This document shows, one piece after another, positions 1-10,724 of a stretch of DNA of 64,000 nt (within the stretch, counting starts at the first letter, position 1; each line of letters begins with the position of its first letter). A model generated the notes under the pieces. That model saw nothing but the letters and a program-made list of their open reading frames with translations, was not told the DNA's origin and did no database searches. Source of the stretch: Rhodoferax sp. Its GTDB lineage: Bacteria > Pseudomonadota > Gammaproteobacteria > Burkholderiales > Burkholderiaceae_C. The stretch is taken from assembly GCA_031291295.1 (NCBI GenBank), contig JARLJI010000013.1, positions 1 through 64,000 on the forward strand, written 5' to 3'. The translations under genes and the position numbers were made by a program.

Positions 1-10
1 AAGAGGACTG

Positions 11-1009
11 ATGCCCATGAATGCGCCGCGTGCACCGGTTGCCAGGCGCCCCCTGCCCGGGGTGCTGTTTCACCACAAGCCCCACGGCCTGTCGAGCAAC
101 GACGCGCTGCAAAAAGCCAAGTGGCTGCTGCGCGCGGAAAAGGCTGGCCACACCGGCACGCTCGACCCGCTGGCCACCGGCGTGTTGCCGCTGTGTTTTG
201 GCGCGGCGACCAAGTTCAGCCAGTTGCATCTTGATGCCGACAAGACCTATGAGGCGGTGGCGCTGCTGGGCACCAAAACCAGCACCGGCGACGCCGAGGG
301 CGAGGTGATTGCACAGCGCCCCGTGAACGTCACCGACGCGCAAATTGCGGAAGTCACGCGCCAATTTACCGGCCGACTGCGGCAGGTGCCGCCCATGCAC
401 AGCGCCCTCAAGAAAGACGGCAAAGCCTTGTACGAATACGCCCGCGCCGGCATCGATGTGGAGCGGACGCCACGAGACATCGAGATATTCGAGCTGAATG
501 TGGCTCTAGCCCTTTCTGTACATGGTGATGTAGCTATTAATATCAGAGCAAAATGCAGCAAAGGCACCTATATCCGAACGCTCGGTGAAGACATTGGCGA
601 AGCACTTGGTTGCGGCGCCCACTTGTCGGCCCTGCGCCGCACGGCGACGGGCAACTTCGATCTCTCGCACTGCGTGACGCTGGACGCCCTGGAAGCCATG
701 ACGGAATCGGAACGCCTGGCCTGCCTCCTGCCCGTGGAGTCGCTGCTGCCCGATCACATCCGTGTCACACTGGATGCCGGCAATTCAGGGCGGTTCCTCA
801 GTGGTGTGCGCCGCCGTGGCCACTGGCCCGACGCGCAGCAGGTCGCCGTCTACGGTGAGGAGCCGCACGCCCTGCTGGGCACGGCCCATATCAAGGCGGG
901 CGAACTGATCCCGGGGCGACTGCTCAGCCCTCCTGAAATACAACAAATCCTCGAATCTGGCGGGACAAGCCCTGGCACACCGCGCCAGGCGCTGGCCTCA
1001 ATTATTTAG
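11..1009 (+). CDS. truB: tRNA pseudouridine(55) synthase TruB
   Basis: Converts uridine 55 of the T-loop of elongator tRNAs to pseudouridine in the cytoplasm. The N-terminal half carries the family block around HTGTLDPLATG, with the catalytic Asp at about residue 52, and later the RCSKGTYIRTL and GALRR-like segments of the fold. At 332 residues it is longer than the roughly 300 usual for the family. Part of the excess is a stretch at about residues 164-180 encoded by an interspersed repeat (501-550). A GAGGA Shine-Dalgarno at 3-7 is 3 nt from the ATG at 11 and 9 nt from a second in-frame ATG at 17, so residue 1 could be either. typA follows 10 nt after the stop and is probably cotranscribed. 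Confidence 0.96.
   Translation: MPMNAPRAPVARRPLPGVLFHHKPHGLSSNDALQKAKWLLRAEKAGHTGTLDPLATGVLPLCFGAATKFSQLHLDADKTYEAVALLGTKTSTGDAEGEVIAQRPVNVTDAQIAEVTRQFTGRLRQVPPMHSALKKDGKALYEYARAGIDVERTPRDIEIFELNVALALSVHGDVAINIRAKCSKGTYIRTLGEDIGEALGCGAHLSALRRTATGNFDLSHCVTLDALEAMTESERLACLLPVESLLPDHIRVTLDAGNSGRFLSGVRRRGHWPDAQQVAVYGEEPHALLGTAHIKAGELIPGRLLSPPEIQQILESGGTSPGTPRQALASII
501..550 (-). repeat. Interspersed ~60-bp element, copy in truB (antisense)
   Basis: Read on the minus strand it shows the family core: GCTCTGATATTAATAGCT, a 20-odd-base variable middle, then GGGCTAGAGCC. It lies inside truB in the antisense direction and adds no stop codon. It is the only confident intragenic copy in antisense. Confidence 0.75.
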
Positions 1010-1019
1010 AAAGCAAACC

Positions 1020-2852
1020 ATGAGCAACAAACAAATCCGCAACATCGCCATCATCGCCCACGTGGACCATGGCAAGACCACCATGGTCGATCAGCTGCTG
1101 CGCCAGTCGGGCACCGTTGCCGAGCACGAAAAGGTGGTCGACACCGTGATGGACAACAACGCCATTGAGCGCGAGCGCGGCATCACCATCCTGGCCAAGA
1201 ACTGCGCCGTGAGCTGGAAGGGCACGCACATCAACATCGTCGACACGCCCGGCCACGCCGACTTCGGTGGGGAAGTGGAGCGCGCCTTGTCCATGGTGGA
1301 CGGCGTGGTGCTGCTGATCGACGCGCAGGAAGGCCCGATGCCGCAGACCCGTTTCGTGACCAAGAAGGCGCTCGCGCTGGGCCTGCGCCCGATCCTGGTG
1401 GTGAACAAGGTCGACAAGCCGGGCGCACGCCCGCAATACGTCGTCGACGCGGCCTTCGACCTGTTCGACAAGCTCGGCGCCACCGACGAGCAGCTGGACT
1501 TCCCCGTCGTCTATGCCTCGGGCATCAATGGCTGGAGCTCGATGGAAGAGGGCGGGCAGGGGGAGCAGTGGGGCCCCGACATGTCGGCCCTCTTCGACAC
1601 CATCCTGGACCACGTCCCCCCGCATGAGGGCGAAGCGGATGCGCCGCTGCAGTTGCAGATTTCGGCCATCGACTTCTCGACCTTCGTGGGTCGCATCGGT
1701 GTCGGGCGTGTCAACGCCGGCACCGTCAAACCCGGCATGGACGTGCTGGTGATGGAAGGGCCCGAGGGCGCGTCGTTCAAGGGACGCATCAACCAGGTGC
1801 TGACGTTCCAGGGCCTGGAGCGCGTGCAGGTGACGGAAGCCGGCCCCGGGGACATCGTGCTGATCAACGGGATCGCCGACATCAGCATCGGCGTGACGGT
1901 CACGGACCCACTGAACCCCATGCCGCTGCCGATGCTCAAAGTCGACGAGCCGACGCTGACCATGAACTTCTGCGTGAATACGAGCCCCCTGGCCGGGCGC
2001 GAAGGCAAGTACGTCACCAGCCGGCAGATCTGGGACCGGCTGCAGAAAGAGCTGCAGCACAACGTGGCCCTGCGTGTCAGCGAAACCGACGAGGAAGGCG
2101 TGTTCGAGGTCATGGGCCGCGGCGAACTGCACCTGACCATCCTGCTGGAGAACATGCGCCGCGAAGGCTATGAGATGGCCGTGTCCAAGCCGCGTGTGGT
2201 GTTCCGGGACGTGGGCGGCGTGCGCCACGAGCCGATCGAGCTGGTCACGGCCGACATCGAGGAGCAGCACCAGGGCGGCGTGATGCAGGCGCTGGGCGAG
2301 CGCAAGGGCGACCTGATCAACATGGAACCGGACGGCCGCGGCCGTGTGCGGCTGGAATACCGCATCCCGGCACGCGGGCTGATCGGCTTTACCAATGAAT
2401 TCCTGAACCTGACGCGCGGCTCCGGCCTGATCTCCAACATCTTCGACAGCTACGAGCCGCACAAGGGCGAGATCGCCAGCCGCAAGAACGGCGTGCTGAT
2501 CTCCATGGACGACGGCGAGATCTTCAACTACGCCCTGGGCAAGCTCGATGACCGCGGCCGCATGTTCGTGCGTGCCAACGACCCGGTGTACGAGGGCATG
2601 ATCGTCGGTATCCACAACCGCGACAACGACCTCGTGGTCAACGCGACGCGCACCAAGCAGCTGACCAACTTCCGCGTCAGCGGCAAGGAAGACGCGATCA
2701 AGATCACGCCGCCCATCACGCTCACGCTGGAGTACGGCGTGGAGTTCGTCGAGGACGACGAACTGGTCGAGATCACCCCCAAATCGATCCGCCTGCGCAA
2801 GCGATACCTGAAAGAGCACGAGCGCAAGCGGGCTGGCCGCGATAACCTGTAA
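1020..2852 (+). CDS. typA: Translational GTPase TypA/BipA
   Basis: Ribosome-associated GTPase of the EF-G/LepA class that helps 50S assembly and stress or low-temperature growth. The G1 loop AHVDHGKTT is at residues 13-21. The switch II motif [14 protein letters not shown] and the G4 motif NKVDKP follow, then domain II, and the TypA-specific C-terminal half with RGLIGF and [13 protein letters not shown]. Length (610 aa) is normal for the family. It starts 10 nt after truB with only a weak purine-rich ribosome site, which suggests readthrough from the upstream gene. Confidence 0.98.
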   Translation: MSNKQIRNIAIIAHVDHGKTTMVDQLLRQSGTVAEHEKVVDTVMDNNAIERERGITILAKNCAVSWKGTHINIVDTPGHADFGGEVERALSMVDGVVLLIDAQEGPMPQTRFVTKKALALGLRPILVVNKVDKPGARPQYVVDAAFDLFDKLGATDEQLDFPVVYASGINGWSSMEEGGQGEQWGPDMSALFDTILDHVPPHEGEADAPLQLQISAIDFSTFVGRIGVGRVNAGTVKPGMDVLVMEGPEGASFKGRINQVLTFQGLERVQVTEAGPGDIVLINGIADISIGVTVTDPLNPMPLPMLKVDEPTLTMNFCVNTSPLAGREGKYVTSRQIWDRLQKELQHNVALRVSETDEEGVFEVMGRGELHLTILLENMRREGYEMAVSKPRVVFRDVGGVRHEPIELVTADIEEQHQGGVMQALGERKGDLINMEPDGRGRVRLEYRIPARGLIGFTNEFLNLTRGSGLISNIFDSYEPHKGEIASRKNGVLISMDDGEIFNYALGKLDDRGRMFVRANDPVYEGMIVGIHNRDNDLVVNATRTKQLTNFRVSGKEDAIKITPPITLTLEYGVEFVEDDELVEITPKSIRLRKRYLKEHERKRAGRDNL

Positions 2853-2870
2853 ACGAAGCCGCAAGAGAGC

Positions 2871-2888
2871 CGGGCAGGCTCCTGCCCG
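2871..2888. terminator. Perfect inverted repeat downstream of typA
   Basis: CGGGCAGG and CCTGCCCG form an 8-bp GC-rich hairpin 19 nt after the typA stop. There is no T-run, so it is either a weak terminator or an mRNA 3'-end stabiliser. It lies just before the next gene. Confidence 0.4.
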
Positions 2889-2901
2889 CGGCCGACGCGC
2901 G

Positions 2902-3840
2902 ATGAAACTTACCCATACCAAAGCCGTGTTCATGATGGTGGCGGTGACCCTGATGTGGTCGGTCGCCGGCGTGGTGACGCGGCATCTGCAAAACGCGCAC
3001 AGCTTCGAGGTGGCGTTCTGGCGCAGCTTTTTCACCACCGTGTCGCTGCTGGTGATCCTGCCGGCATGGCAGGGGCGCGGCGTGTTTCGCGGCATGCGCT
3101 GGGCCAGCCCGGCGTTCTGGATTTCGGGTCTGTGCTGGAGCGTCATGTTCACCGCCTACATGGTGGCGCTCACGCTCACCTCGGTGGGCAACGTGCTCGT
3201 CACCATGTCGGTCGGCCCCTTGCTGACGGCCTTGCTGGCACGCATCTTCATCGGCCATCGCATTGCGCTGCGAACCTGGGGCGCCATTGTGCTGGCGGGT
3301 CTGGGCATCGCCTACATGTTCGGCTCGCAGGTGAGCGTTGCCTCCGGCGACGACGCCGTGCTGCTGGGCTCGCTGGTCGCGCTGTGCGTGCCGGTGGCCG
3401 CCGCTGTCAACTGGACCGTGGTGCAGCGCAGCCAGGCCCACGGTGAAAAAATCGACCTGGTCCCCAGCTTGCTGGTGGGGTCCGTGCTCTCCTCACTGCT
3501 GACATTGCCGCTGGCCTATCCCTTTGTGGCCACAGGCCCCGATTTGCGCCTGCTGGCCTTTCTCGGGTTGGCTCAACTGGCCATCCCGTGCATTTTTGCG
3601 GTCATCAGCGCACGCGTGCTGAAGGCGCCCGAGGTGGCTTTGCTGGCCTTGCTTGAGGTGATTTTCGGGATTCTCTGGGCCTGGCTGGGCGCTGGCGAAG
3701 TTCCTGCCGCGGAAGTTTTGATCGGCGGCGCATTGGTGATCGGCGCGCTGGCCGGCAATGAAGCGCTGGGTTGGCGCAGCCGTGCCCGACATCAGTACGG
3801 GTCGGCCGCAGGCGTCGCCCGGCCATCGACCTTCGAGTGA
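2902..3840 (+). CDS. DMT-superfamily (EamA) exporter
   Basis: Inner-membrane protein of the drug/metabolite transporter family with about ten hydrophobic helices arranged as two EamA repeats of roughly 140 residues. The N-terminal repeat begins near MVAVTLMWSVAGVVTRH, with the family's typical Trp after helix 1. The second starts near residue 150 and ends in a short polar tail. The substrate cannot be deduced. No clear Shine-Dalgarno precedes the ATG. The gene converges on smpB, 121 nt away. Confidence 0.9.
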   Translation: MKLTHTKAVFMMVAVTLMWSVAGVVTRHLQNAHSFEVAFWRSFFTTVSLLVILPAWQGRGVFRGMRWASPAFWISGLCWSVMFTAYMVALTLTSVGNVLVTMSVGPLLTALLARIFIGHRIALRTWGAIVLAGLGIAYMFGSQVSVASGDDAVLLGSLVALCVPVAAAVNWTVVQRSQAHGEKIDLVPSLLVGSVLSSLLTLPLAYPFVATGPDLRLLAFLGLAQLAIPCIFAVISARVLKAPEVALLALLEVIFGILWAWLGAGEVPAAEVLIGGALVIGALAGNEALGWRSRARHQYGSAAGVARPSTFE

Positions 3841-3961
3841 GCAGCGCCCGCCCGCTGCGCGCACTGCCGGGGCCGATCTGACGTTGACATCGCGCTCAGC
3901 GGGCTCAGGTCTGCTGGTAGACCGCATCGGCCAGTTTCATCAGACTCTCTTCCGCGTTACT

Positions 3962-4447
3962 TCAACGATGACGCACCTTCATGGCGCGTTCGACCTCGCG
4001 CTTGCCCTCGCGGTCCTTGATGGTGTCGCGCTTGTCGTGCTCGGCCTTGCCCTTGGCCAGCGCGATCTCGCATTTGACCTTGCCGGCCTTCCAGTGCAGG
4101 TTGAGCGGCACCAGGGTGTAGCCCTTTTGCTCCACCTTGCCGATCAACCGCTTGATCTCTTCCTTGTGCATCAGCAGCTTCTTGGTGCGCACCTTGTCGG
4201 GGCTGATATGGGTGGAGGCACTGCCCAGCGGGTTGATCTGGCAACCAATCACATACAGCTCGCCGTCACGGATCACTACGTAGCCGTCGGTCAGCTGAAC
4301 CTTGCCTTCGCGCAGCGACTTGACCTCCCAGCCTTCCAGCACCATGCCCGCCTCGAAGCGTTCTTCGAAGAAGTAGTTGTACGCAGCTTTCTTGTTGTCG
4401 GCAATCCGGGTCGGTTTTTGTGCAGCGGTATCGGGTTTCTTGGCCAT
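3962..4447 (-). CDS. smpB: SsrA (tmRNA)-binding protein SmpB
   Basis: Binds tmRNA and delivers it to stalled ribosomes for trans-translation. The product of 161 aa has the expected OB-fold blocks (RKAYxYFFEER-type start, [11 protein letters not shown], LTDGYV) and the basic C-terminal tail needed for decoding-centre entry. An open frame extends far upstream, but the ATG at 4447 gives the standard N-terminus MAKKPD, so I place the start there. It is divergent from ratA. This pairing, with ratA-rnfH on the other strand, is conserved in many proteobacteria. Confidence 0.97.
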   Translation of the reverse strand: MAKKPDTAAQKPTRIADNKKAAYNYFFEERFEAGMVLEGWEVKSLREGKVQLTDGYVVIRDGELYVIGCQINPLGSASTHISPDKVRTKKLLMHKEEIKRLIGKVEQKGYTLVPLNLHWKAGKVKCEIALAKGKAEHDKRDTIKDREGKREVERAMKVRHR

Positions 4448-4501
4448 GGGGTCCAGATGGGGTTGAAAAGCGGGCTTGTAAGAGGGCGCGCAAGGCTTGT
4501 C

Positions 4502-4507
4502 TACAAT
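4502..4507 (+). promoter_or_regulatory. Probable -10 box (TACAAT) of ratA
   Basis: TACAAT lies 20 nt before the ratA ATG, which would give a very short leader and matches the lack of a Shine-Dalgarno before ratA. The best upstream hexamer, TTGTAA at 4476, is 20 nt away, longer than optimal, so the -35 is uncertain. Confidence 0.45.
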
Positions 4508-4526
4508 TCCGCGAGCCTTGCATTCT

Positions 4527-4967
4527 ATGAAAACCGTCCATAAGTCCGTTCTGATCTGGTACAGCCCTGAAGAAATGTTCGCGTTGGTCACGGATGTGGC
4601 CCTGTATCCGCAGTTCCTTCCTTGGTGCGACCATGCCGCCGTGGTCGAGGTCGATGCGGCGGGCATGACGGCCGAAGTCGGCATCTCGTTCAGCGGTATC
4701 CGGCAGGTCTTTATCACCCGCAACGACCATGTGCCGGGGCGCCAGGTCGGCATGAAACTGATCAAGGGGCCGTTTTCCCGGCTTGACGGGCAATGGAACT
4801 TCGTGCCGCTGGGGGCGGGTGGCGAGCGTGCCTGTCGGGTTGACTTCACACTCAACTACGGCTTCGACAATGCGGCGCTGGCGACGTTGGTGGGGCCGGT
4901 GTTCGACAAAATCGCCGGCAGCCTGGTGGATGCCTTCGTCAAGCGGGCCGGGCAGGTTTACGGGTAA
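4527..4967 (+). CDS. ratA: RatA/Coq10-family START-domain protein
   Basis: Small (146 aa) protein of the polyketide cyclase/START fold. E. coli RatA has been reported to block 70S assembly, while the mitochondrial homologue Coq10 binds ubiquinone, so the cellular role is not settled. Visible family features are [21 protein letters not shown], the LYPQFLPWC block and the C-terminal [16 protein letters not shown] helix. The frame is open further upstream, but the ATG at 4527 gives the conserved start. rnfH follows after 4 nt, reproducing the conserved ratA-ratB pair. Confidence 0.92.
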   Translation: MKTVHKSVLIWYSPEEMFALVTDVALYPQFLPWCDHAAVVEVDAAGMTAEVGISFSGIRQVFITRNDHVPGRQVGMKLIKGPFSRLDGQWNFVPLGAGGERACRVDFTLNYGFDNAALATLVGPVFDKIAGSLVDAFVKRAGQVYG

Positions 4968-4971
4968 CTTC

Positions 4972-5307
4972 ATGACGATTCGTGTCAGCATCGTCTATTC
5001 CAGCGGGCCGCGCCACACCCACGAGCAGTGGGTCACGCTTCAAGATGGTGCCAGTGTCTTGCAGGCCTTGCAGGCCAGCGGTGTTGTGCAGGCATTTCCC
5101 GAAATTGATCTGGCGCATGCCAGTGTCGGGGTCTGGAGTCGCAAGGCGAGCCTGAGCCAGCCGCTGCGTGAGCACGATCGGGTCGAAATTTACCGGCCGC
5201 TCACGGTGGATCCCAAGGTGGCGCGGCGGGAGCGCTTTCGCAAGCAGGGCGCCAAGGCCGCCGGACTGTTTGCCACGAAACGCGCCGGCGCCAAGTCGGG
5301 CTACTGA
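4972..5307 (+). CDS. rnfH: RnfH-family ubiquitin-like protein (RatB)
   Basis: A 111-aa member of the RnfH family, a beta-grasp fold of unknown biochemical role found beside ratA. It contains the typical RVEIYRPLTVDPKVARRERF block near residues 75-95 and a basic tail. The start is the ATG 4 nt after the ratA stop, so the two are translationally coupled. The family name comes from linkage to rnf genes in other bacteria; no rnf genes are present here. Confidence 0.93.
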   Translation: MTIRVSIVYSSGPRHTHEQWVTLQDGASVLQALQASGVVQAFPEIDLAHASVGVWSRKASLSQPLREHDRVEIYRPLTVDPKVARRERFRKQGAKAAGLFATKRAGAKSGY

Positions 5308-5335
5308 ATCCGCCGCCCTGTTGGGCAACGGCCGC

Positions 5336-5851
5336 TCAATTGCAATCCGAGTTGATGATGGACTGAACCCGTTGGGTTTCAGCGGCCCGCGCGGTATCGT
5401 CCATGATCTCGCGCTCGCCCTTGTCATTGGTGCGGGCAATGCGTATGCCGGAGTCCAGGGTGGCTTTGGACTGCTTGGCGCGTGCGCAGTTGTCGGCTTT
5501 GGCCTGGGCTACCTTTTGTTCCTCGGCCTTTTTTTTGGCCGCTTGCGCATCTTCGGCCTGCTTTTTCTTCTCTTCGAGTTCCTTGTCCTTGCCGCTGAGC
5601 TTGGGCGCCATGCCTTCCGCTTTGGGTGCGGCCGTGCCCGCGTCGGTGCCGGGTGCGACCGCGGCGACCGGCAACGCGGCGACCGGACTCCGGGCGGGCC
5701 GCTTCAGGACATTTTTTTCCGGTATGTCGGTGGGCGGAGGACGGTCACTGAACACCTTGCGGCCGTCTTTGTCGATCCATTGCCACTGCGCCATGGCCGA
5801 CATCGACATCAGACAGGCCACGCCAAACAGGAAAACTCGAGACAGATTCAT
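5336..5851 (-). CDS. DUF4124-domain secreted protein
   Basis: A 171-aa protein with an N-terminal signal peptide (MNLSRVFLFGVACLMSMSAMAQ, cleavage expected after AMA). The short DUF4124 module follows: WQWIDKDGRKVFSDRPPP, a Trp/Asp/Gly pattern seen in many betaproteobacterial periplasmic proteins. The middle is Ala/Pro-rich, then comes a charged coiled-coil-like Lys/Glu/Ala helix and a C-terminal tail with two Cys. Function is unknown. The start at 5851 is chosen because it begins the signal peptide; the frame stays open upstream. It is divergent from guaB. Confidence 0.85.
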   Translation of the reverse strand: MNLSRVFLFGVACLMSMSAMAQWQWIDKDGRKVFSDRPPPTDIPEKNVLKRPARSPVAALPVAAVAPGTDAGTAAPKAEGMAPKLSGKDKELEEKKKQAEDAQAAKKKAEEQKVAQAKADNCARAKQSKATLDSGIRIARTNDKGEREIMDDTARAAETQRVQSIINSDCN

Positions 5852-5960
5852 GCCGGGTAGTTTAGCGCCGGCGTTGCGAGCTTTGTGTTGCGTTCCTTCC
5901 ACTGGCACCGTGCGGGACGGCAGTTTGTCAACTTTTGCCGGCCGTGGCCCTTCAGGGTAA

Positions 5961-7472
<1,512 letters not shown>

Positions 7473-7483
7473 TTTTCTTTTTC

Positions 7484-9103
7484 ATGCAGCACCAAAAAAT
7501 CCTCATCCTCGATTTCGGCTCGCAGGTCACCCAGCTCATTGCGCGCCGTGTGCGCGAAGCCCACGTTTTTTGCGAAGTTCACCCCTGCGACGTGACGAAC
7601 GAATGGGTGCACGAGTATGCCAAGGACGGCCGGCTCAGGGGCGTGATCCTCTCTGGCAGCCACGCCAGCATCTACGAGGAGACCACCGACAAGGTGCCAC
7701 AGGCCGTCTTTGACCTGGGCGTGCCGGTGCTGGGCATCTGCTACGGCATGCAGGCCATGGCGCACCAGTTGGGCGGTGTCGTGCAAAGCGGGCACAAGCG
7801 CGAGTTTGGCCCTGCCGATGTGCGGGCGCACGGCCACACCCAGCTCCTCGAGGGCATTCAGGACTACACGACCTCGATGGGCCATGGCATGTTGCAGGTA
7901 TGGATGAGCCACGGCGACAAGGTCACCGAGTTGCCACCAGGGTTCAAGCTCATGGCGTCCACCGACAGCTGCCCGATTGCCGGCATGGCCGACGAAGAGC
8001 GCCGGTTTTACGGTGTGCAGTTCCATCCTGAAGTCACGCACACCAAGCGCGGCGCGGCCATTCTGGAGCGTTTTGTGCTGGACATCTGCGGCACTCGGGC
8101 CGACTGGATCATGGGCGACTACATCGACGAGGCGGTTGAGAAAATCCGCGCCCAAGTCGGTAGCGAAGAGGTCATTCTGGGACTCTCCGGCGGCGTCGAT
8201 TCCTCCGTCGCGGCTGCGCTGATCCACCGCGCCATCGGTGACCAGCTCACCTGCGTGTTTGTCGATCACGGGTTGCTGCGCCTGAACGAGGGCGACATGG
8301 TGATGGACATGTTTGTCGGCAAGCTGCACGCCAGGGTCATCCGGGTCGATGCGGCAGACCAGTTTCTCGGGCACCTGGCGGGCGTGAGCGAGCCGGAGGC
8401 CAAGCGCAAGATCATCGGCCGTGAGTTTGTAGAGGTATTCAAGGCGCAAGCCCAGAAGTTGCGGGCGGGAGACGCTACAAAAAACGGAGCAACCTTTCTT
8501 GCACAAGGCACGATCTACCCCGACGTGATCGAGTCCGGCGGCGCCAAAAGCAAGAAGGCCGTGACGATCAAGAGCCACCACAACGTGGGCGGCCTGCCCG
8601 AGCAACTGGGCCTCAAGCTGCTGGAGCCGCTGCGCGAGCTGTTCAAGGACGAGGTGCGCGAACTCGGCGTCGCGCTGGGCTTGCCGCACGACATGGTGTA
8701 TCGCCATCCGTTCCCCGGTCCGGGCCTGGGCGTGCGCATCCTGGGCGAAGTCAGGAAGGACTATGCCGACTTGCTGCGCCGCGCCGACGCAATCTTTATC
8801 GAGGAACTGCGCAACTTCAAGGACGAGGCCACTGGCAAAAGCTGGTACGACCTCACCAGCCAGGCCTTCGCCGTGTTCCTGCCGGTCAAGAGCGTCGGTG
8901 TCATGGGTGACGGGCGCACCTATGAGTACGTGGTGGCGCTGCGCGCCGTGCAGACCAGCGATTTCATGACCGCCGACTGGGCCGAGCTGCCCTATGCGCT
9001 GCTCAAAAAAGTGTCCAGCCGCATCATCAACGAGGTGCGCGGCATCAACCGCGTGACCTACGACGTCAGCAGCAAGCCGCCGGCGACGATCGAGTGGGAG
9101 TGA
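7484..9103 (+). CDS. guaA: GMP synthase (glutamine-hydrolysing)
   Basis: Aminates XMP to GMP with ATP and glutamine. The N-terminal class I amidotransferase has Cys86 in LGICYGMQ and the His/Glu pair in FHPEVTHT. The ATP pyrophosphatase domain has the P-loop LSGGVDSSV, and the C-terminal dimerisation domain has [15 protein letters not shown]. Length is 539 aa, slightly above the usual 515-535. Some of the excess sits just before [10 protein letters not shown] (about residues 327-340), where a partial interspersed-repeat sequence reads ATKNGATF. Confidence 0.98.
   Translation: MQHQKILILDFGSQVTQLIARRVREAHVFCEVHPCDVTNEWVHEYAKDGRLRGVILSGSHASIYEETTDKVPQAVFDLGVPVLGICYGMQAMAHQLGGVVQSGHKREFGPADVRAHGHTQLLEGIQDYTTSMGHGMLQVWMSHGDKVTELPPGFKLMASTDSCPIAGMADEERRFYGVQFHPEVTHTKRGAAILERFVLDICGTRADWIMGDYIDEAVEKIRAQVGSEEVILGLSGGVDSSVAAALIHRAIGDQLTCVFVDHGLLRLNEGDMVMDMFVGKLHARVIRVDAADQFLGHLAGVSEPEAKRKIIGREFVEVFKAQAQKLRAGDATKNGATFLAQGTIYPDVIESGGAKSKKAVTIKSHHNVGGLPEQLGLKLLEPLRELFKDEVRELGVALGLPHDMVYRHPFPGPGLGVRILGEVRKDYADLLRRADAIFIEELRNFKDEATGKSWYDLTSQAFAVFLPVKSVGVMGDGRTYEYVVALRAVQTSDFMTADWAELPYALLKKVSSRIINEVRGINRVTYDVSSKPPATIEWE
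8474..8493 (+). repeat. Partial interspersed element in guaA
   Basis: GCTACAAAAAACGGAGCAAC matches the left half of the element. It is in the sense direction and in the same frame (Ala-Thr-Lys) as other intragenic copies. The right half is not recognisable, so this may be a decayed copy. Confidence 0.4.
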
Positions 9104-9121
9104 GGGGAGCGAGGTCTCGCT

Positions 9122-9727
9122 GTGTCCAGACAAATTCCCAGCGTGCCTGAACAACTCGCGTTAGCGGGTTTCGATGCCGCACCACGGCCGACGGACAGGC
9201 TGTTTTTCGCCATCTTCCCGGACGCTGATGCCGCCGCACGCATCGCACAGCTTGCACAGCATCTGCGCGATGAACAGGGGTTGAAAGGCAGGCCGCTCGC
9301 GCCGGAGCGCTTTCACATCACGCTGCATCACCTTGGTGACTATGTCGGTCTGCCGCAGGGCATCGTCGCTGCGGCGAGCGACGCGGCGGCAACCGTCGCG
9401 ATGCCACCTTTCGAGGTTGCGTTCGACCGCGCGGAGAGTTTCTTCGGCCGGCCGCGCAACCGGCCGTTCGTGCTGCGCGCAGGTGATGGCGTCGCCGCAC
9501 TGAGGGTGTTTCAGCAGACGCTGGGCGAAGCGATGAAGAAGACCGGGCTCGGGCGCTGGGTGGAGCCGCAGTACACGCCCCACGTGACACTGCTGTACGA
9601 CGACCGCCACGTCGCCGAACAGCCCATCGAGACGATCGGGTGGCGCGTCCATGAGTTCGTTCTCGTGCACAGCCTGCTCGGGCAAGGACTGCATGTGCCG
9701 CTTGCGCGCTGGCCGCTGCGCGTCTGA
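9122..9727 (+). CDS. thpR: 2'-5' RNA ligase / 2',3'-cyclic phosphodiesterase family protein
   Basis: Two-histidine phosphoesterase (LigT/ThpR) of 201 aa. The two catalytic tetrapeptides are HITL at about residues 67-70 and HVTL at about 155-158, in the expected internally duplicated fold. Members hydrolyse 2',3'-cyclic phosphate ends or join 2'-5' linkages in vitro; the physiological substrate is unknown. Translation appears to start at GTG 9122, 18 nt after guaA. Codon use is dominated by gcg/gtc/tcg and differs from guaA, which may mean later acquisition. Confidence 0.88.
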   Translation: MSRQIPSVPEQLALAGFDAAPRPTDRLFFAIFPDADAAARIAQLAQHLRDEQGLKGRPLAPERFHITLHHLGDYVGLPQGIVAAASDAAATVAMPPFEVAFDRAESFFGRPRNRPFVLRAGDGVAALRVFQQTLGEAMKKTGLGRWVEPQYTPHVTLLYDDRHVAEQPIETIGWRVHEFVLVHSLLGQGLHVPLARWPLRV

Positions 9728-9767
9728 TCAGGTGAGCCGGCCCGGCATGGGCTAAAGTAAACACACC

Positions 9768-10412
9768 ATGTATATGCCTCCCCAATTCAACGCCAAAGAC
9801 CGGGCCCATGCGCTGACGCTCATGCGCAGCCACTCTTTTGCCAGCCTGATCAGCACCGATGACAACGGCCTGCCGTACGTGACGCACCTGCCGCTGCACC
9901 TGGTGGAGCGCGGCGAGCAACTCGTGTTGCTGGGCCACGTCGCCAAACCCAACAACCATTGGCGCTACCTGCAGGCCCGCCCGACCGCAGTGGTCACCTT
10001 TCTCGGTCCGCATGCCTACATGTCGCCCAAGGTCTATCCCGATCTCGCCCGCGTGCCGACCTGGAACTACCTGGCAGTGCATTGCACGGTGCAGGCCACG
10101 CTGATCGAAGATCCCGAGGGCAAAAACGCGCTGCTCAAGACCTTGATCGGCGACCACGAGCCGCCGTATGCCGAGCAGTGGGGCGCGATGACACCCGAGT
10201 TCCAGTTCAAGATGCTCGCCGGCATCGTGGCGTTCGAATTGCAGGTGACCGACTTGCAATGCAAGCTCAAGCTCAACCAGCACCGGCCCGAGGCGTTTGC
10301 GCGGATGCGCGAGATTTACGCGGCGGGCGGCGAGGATGACCGGGCACTGGGTGAGTGGATGGACCGGCTTGGGATGAAAGCCCACGCCAGCGAAGCAGGA
10401 GAGGGGTCATGA
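9768..10412 (+). CDS. paiB: PaiB-family FMN-binding protein
   Basis: A 214-aa member of the PaiB family (split-barrel, flavin-binding-like fold), described in Bacillus as a negative regulator of sporulation and protease genes but of unclear role in proteobacteria. The typical opening MYMPPQFNAKDRAHALTLM, then FASLIS..DNGLPYVTHLPL, and the GPHAYMSPKVYPDLARVPTWNY block are all present. No strong Shine-Dalgarno is seen. The stop overlaps the start of the next small gene by ATGA. Confidence 0.93.
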   Translation: MYMPPQFNAKDRAHALTLMRSHSFASLISTDDNGLPYVTHLPLHLVERGEQLVLLGHVAKPNNHWRYLQARPTAVVTFLGPHAYMSPKVYPDLARVPTWNYLAVHCTVQATLIEDPEGKNALLKTLIGDHEPPYAEQWGAMTPEFQFKMLAGIVAFELQVTDLQCKLKLNQHRPEAFARMREIYAAGGEDDRALGEWMDRLGMKAHASEAGEGS

Positions 10413-10663
10413 GAGGGTTTTTCGGTCTGGCCGGATTGTTGATCGCACTGCTCATCGTGGGCGTGCTGGTGAAAAAGCAACTCGCCGCCACGCAGCAGGC
10501 GATGCCCGCATTGCAACTGCCGGCAGTGCGAGGCGCGCCCGGCCCGGACGCGGCGCCGGGCGCGACGGTCAAGCAGCAAAGCCGGCAGATCGAGCAGCAG
10601 TACAAGCAGGCGATCGAAGGGGCGATGCAAAAGGCGCGCCCCGCCTCAGACGACAATCAATAA
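10409..10663 (+). CDS. Small single-pass membrane protein, unknown function
   Basis: An 84-aa protein with one hydrophobic helix (residues 4-21, GFFGLAGLLIALLIVGVL), then a basic stop-transfer (KK) and an Ala/Pro-rich polar tail with a short Gln-rich helix. The start is the ATG that overlaps the paiB stop by 4 nt and has a GGAG-type site upstream (gcaggagaggggtc). No family is recognised. Its stop codon coincides with the edge of an interspersed element. Confidence 0.7.
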   Translation: MRGFFGLAGLLIALLIVGVLVKKQLAATQQAMPALQLPAVRGAPGPDAAPGATVKQQSRQIEQQYKQAIEGAMQKARPASDDNQ

Positions 10664-10720
10664 AAAAATCAGACTGCAGCCCATAAAGGGCATTCGAATG
10701 CAGCTATTAAATTCGTAGCA
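10661..10720 (-). repeat. Interspersed ~60-bp element between the small membrane gene and tadA
   Basis: On the minus strand it reads TGCTACGAATTTAATAGCT, variable middle, GGGCTGCAG, then an ATTTTTTTATT end. It fills the whole gap, starting at the upstream stop codon and ending 4 nt before the tadA ATG, so it forms the entire tadA leader and leaves no Shine-Dalgarno. Confidence 0.8.
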
Positions 10721-10724
10721 ACCC

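Noticed and set aside
1002-3152. Very long (716-codon) open frame opposite typA, and similar frames opposite guaA, livM and the GST/MDR genes
   Set aside because: They are shadows of GC-rich genes: His/Arg/Gln-rich translations without domains or ribosome sites, while the other strand has complete known proteins.
3841-3961. Short minus-strand reading AEESLMKLADAVYQQT before smpB's end
   Set aside because: Protein-like but no start codon or ribosome site and only about 17 codons; cannot be supported as a gene or remnant.
4476-4481. TTGTAA as the -35 of ratA
   Set aside because: Spacing to the TACAAT box is 20 nt, too long for a standard promoter.
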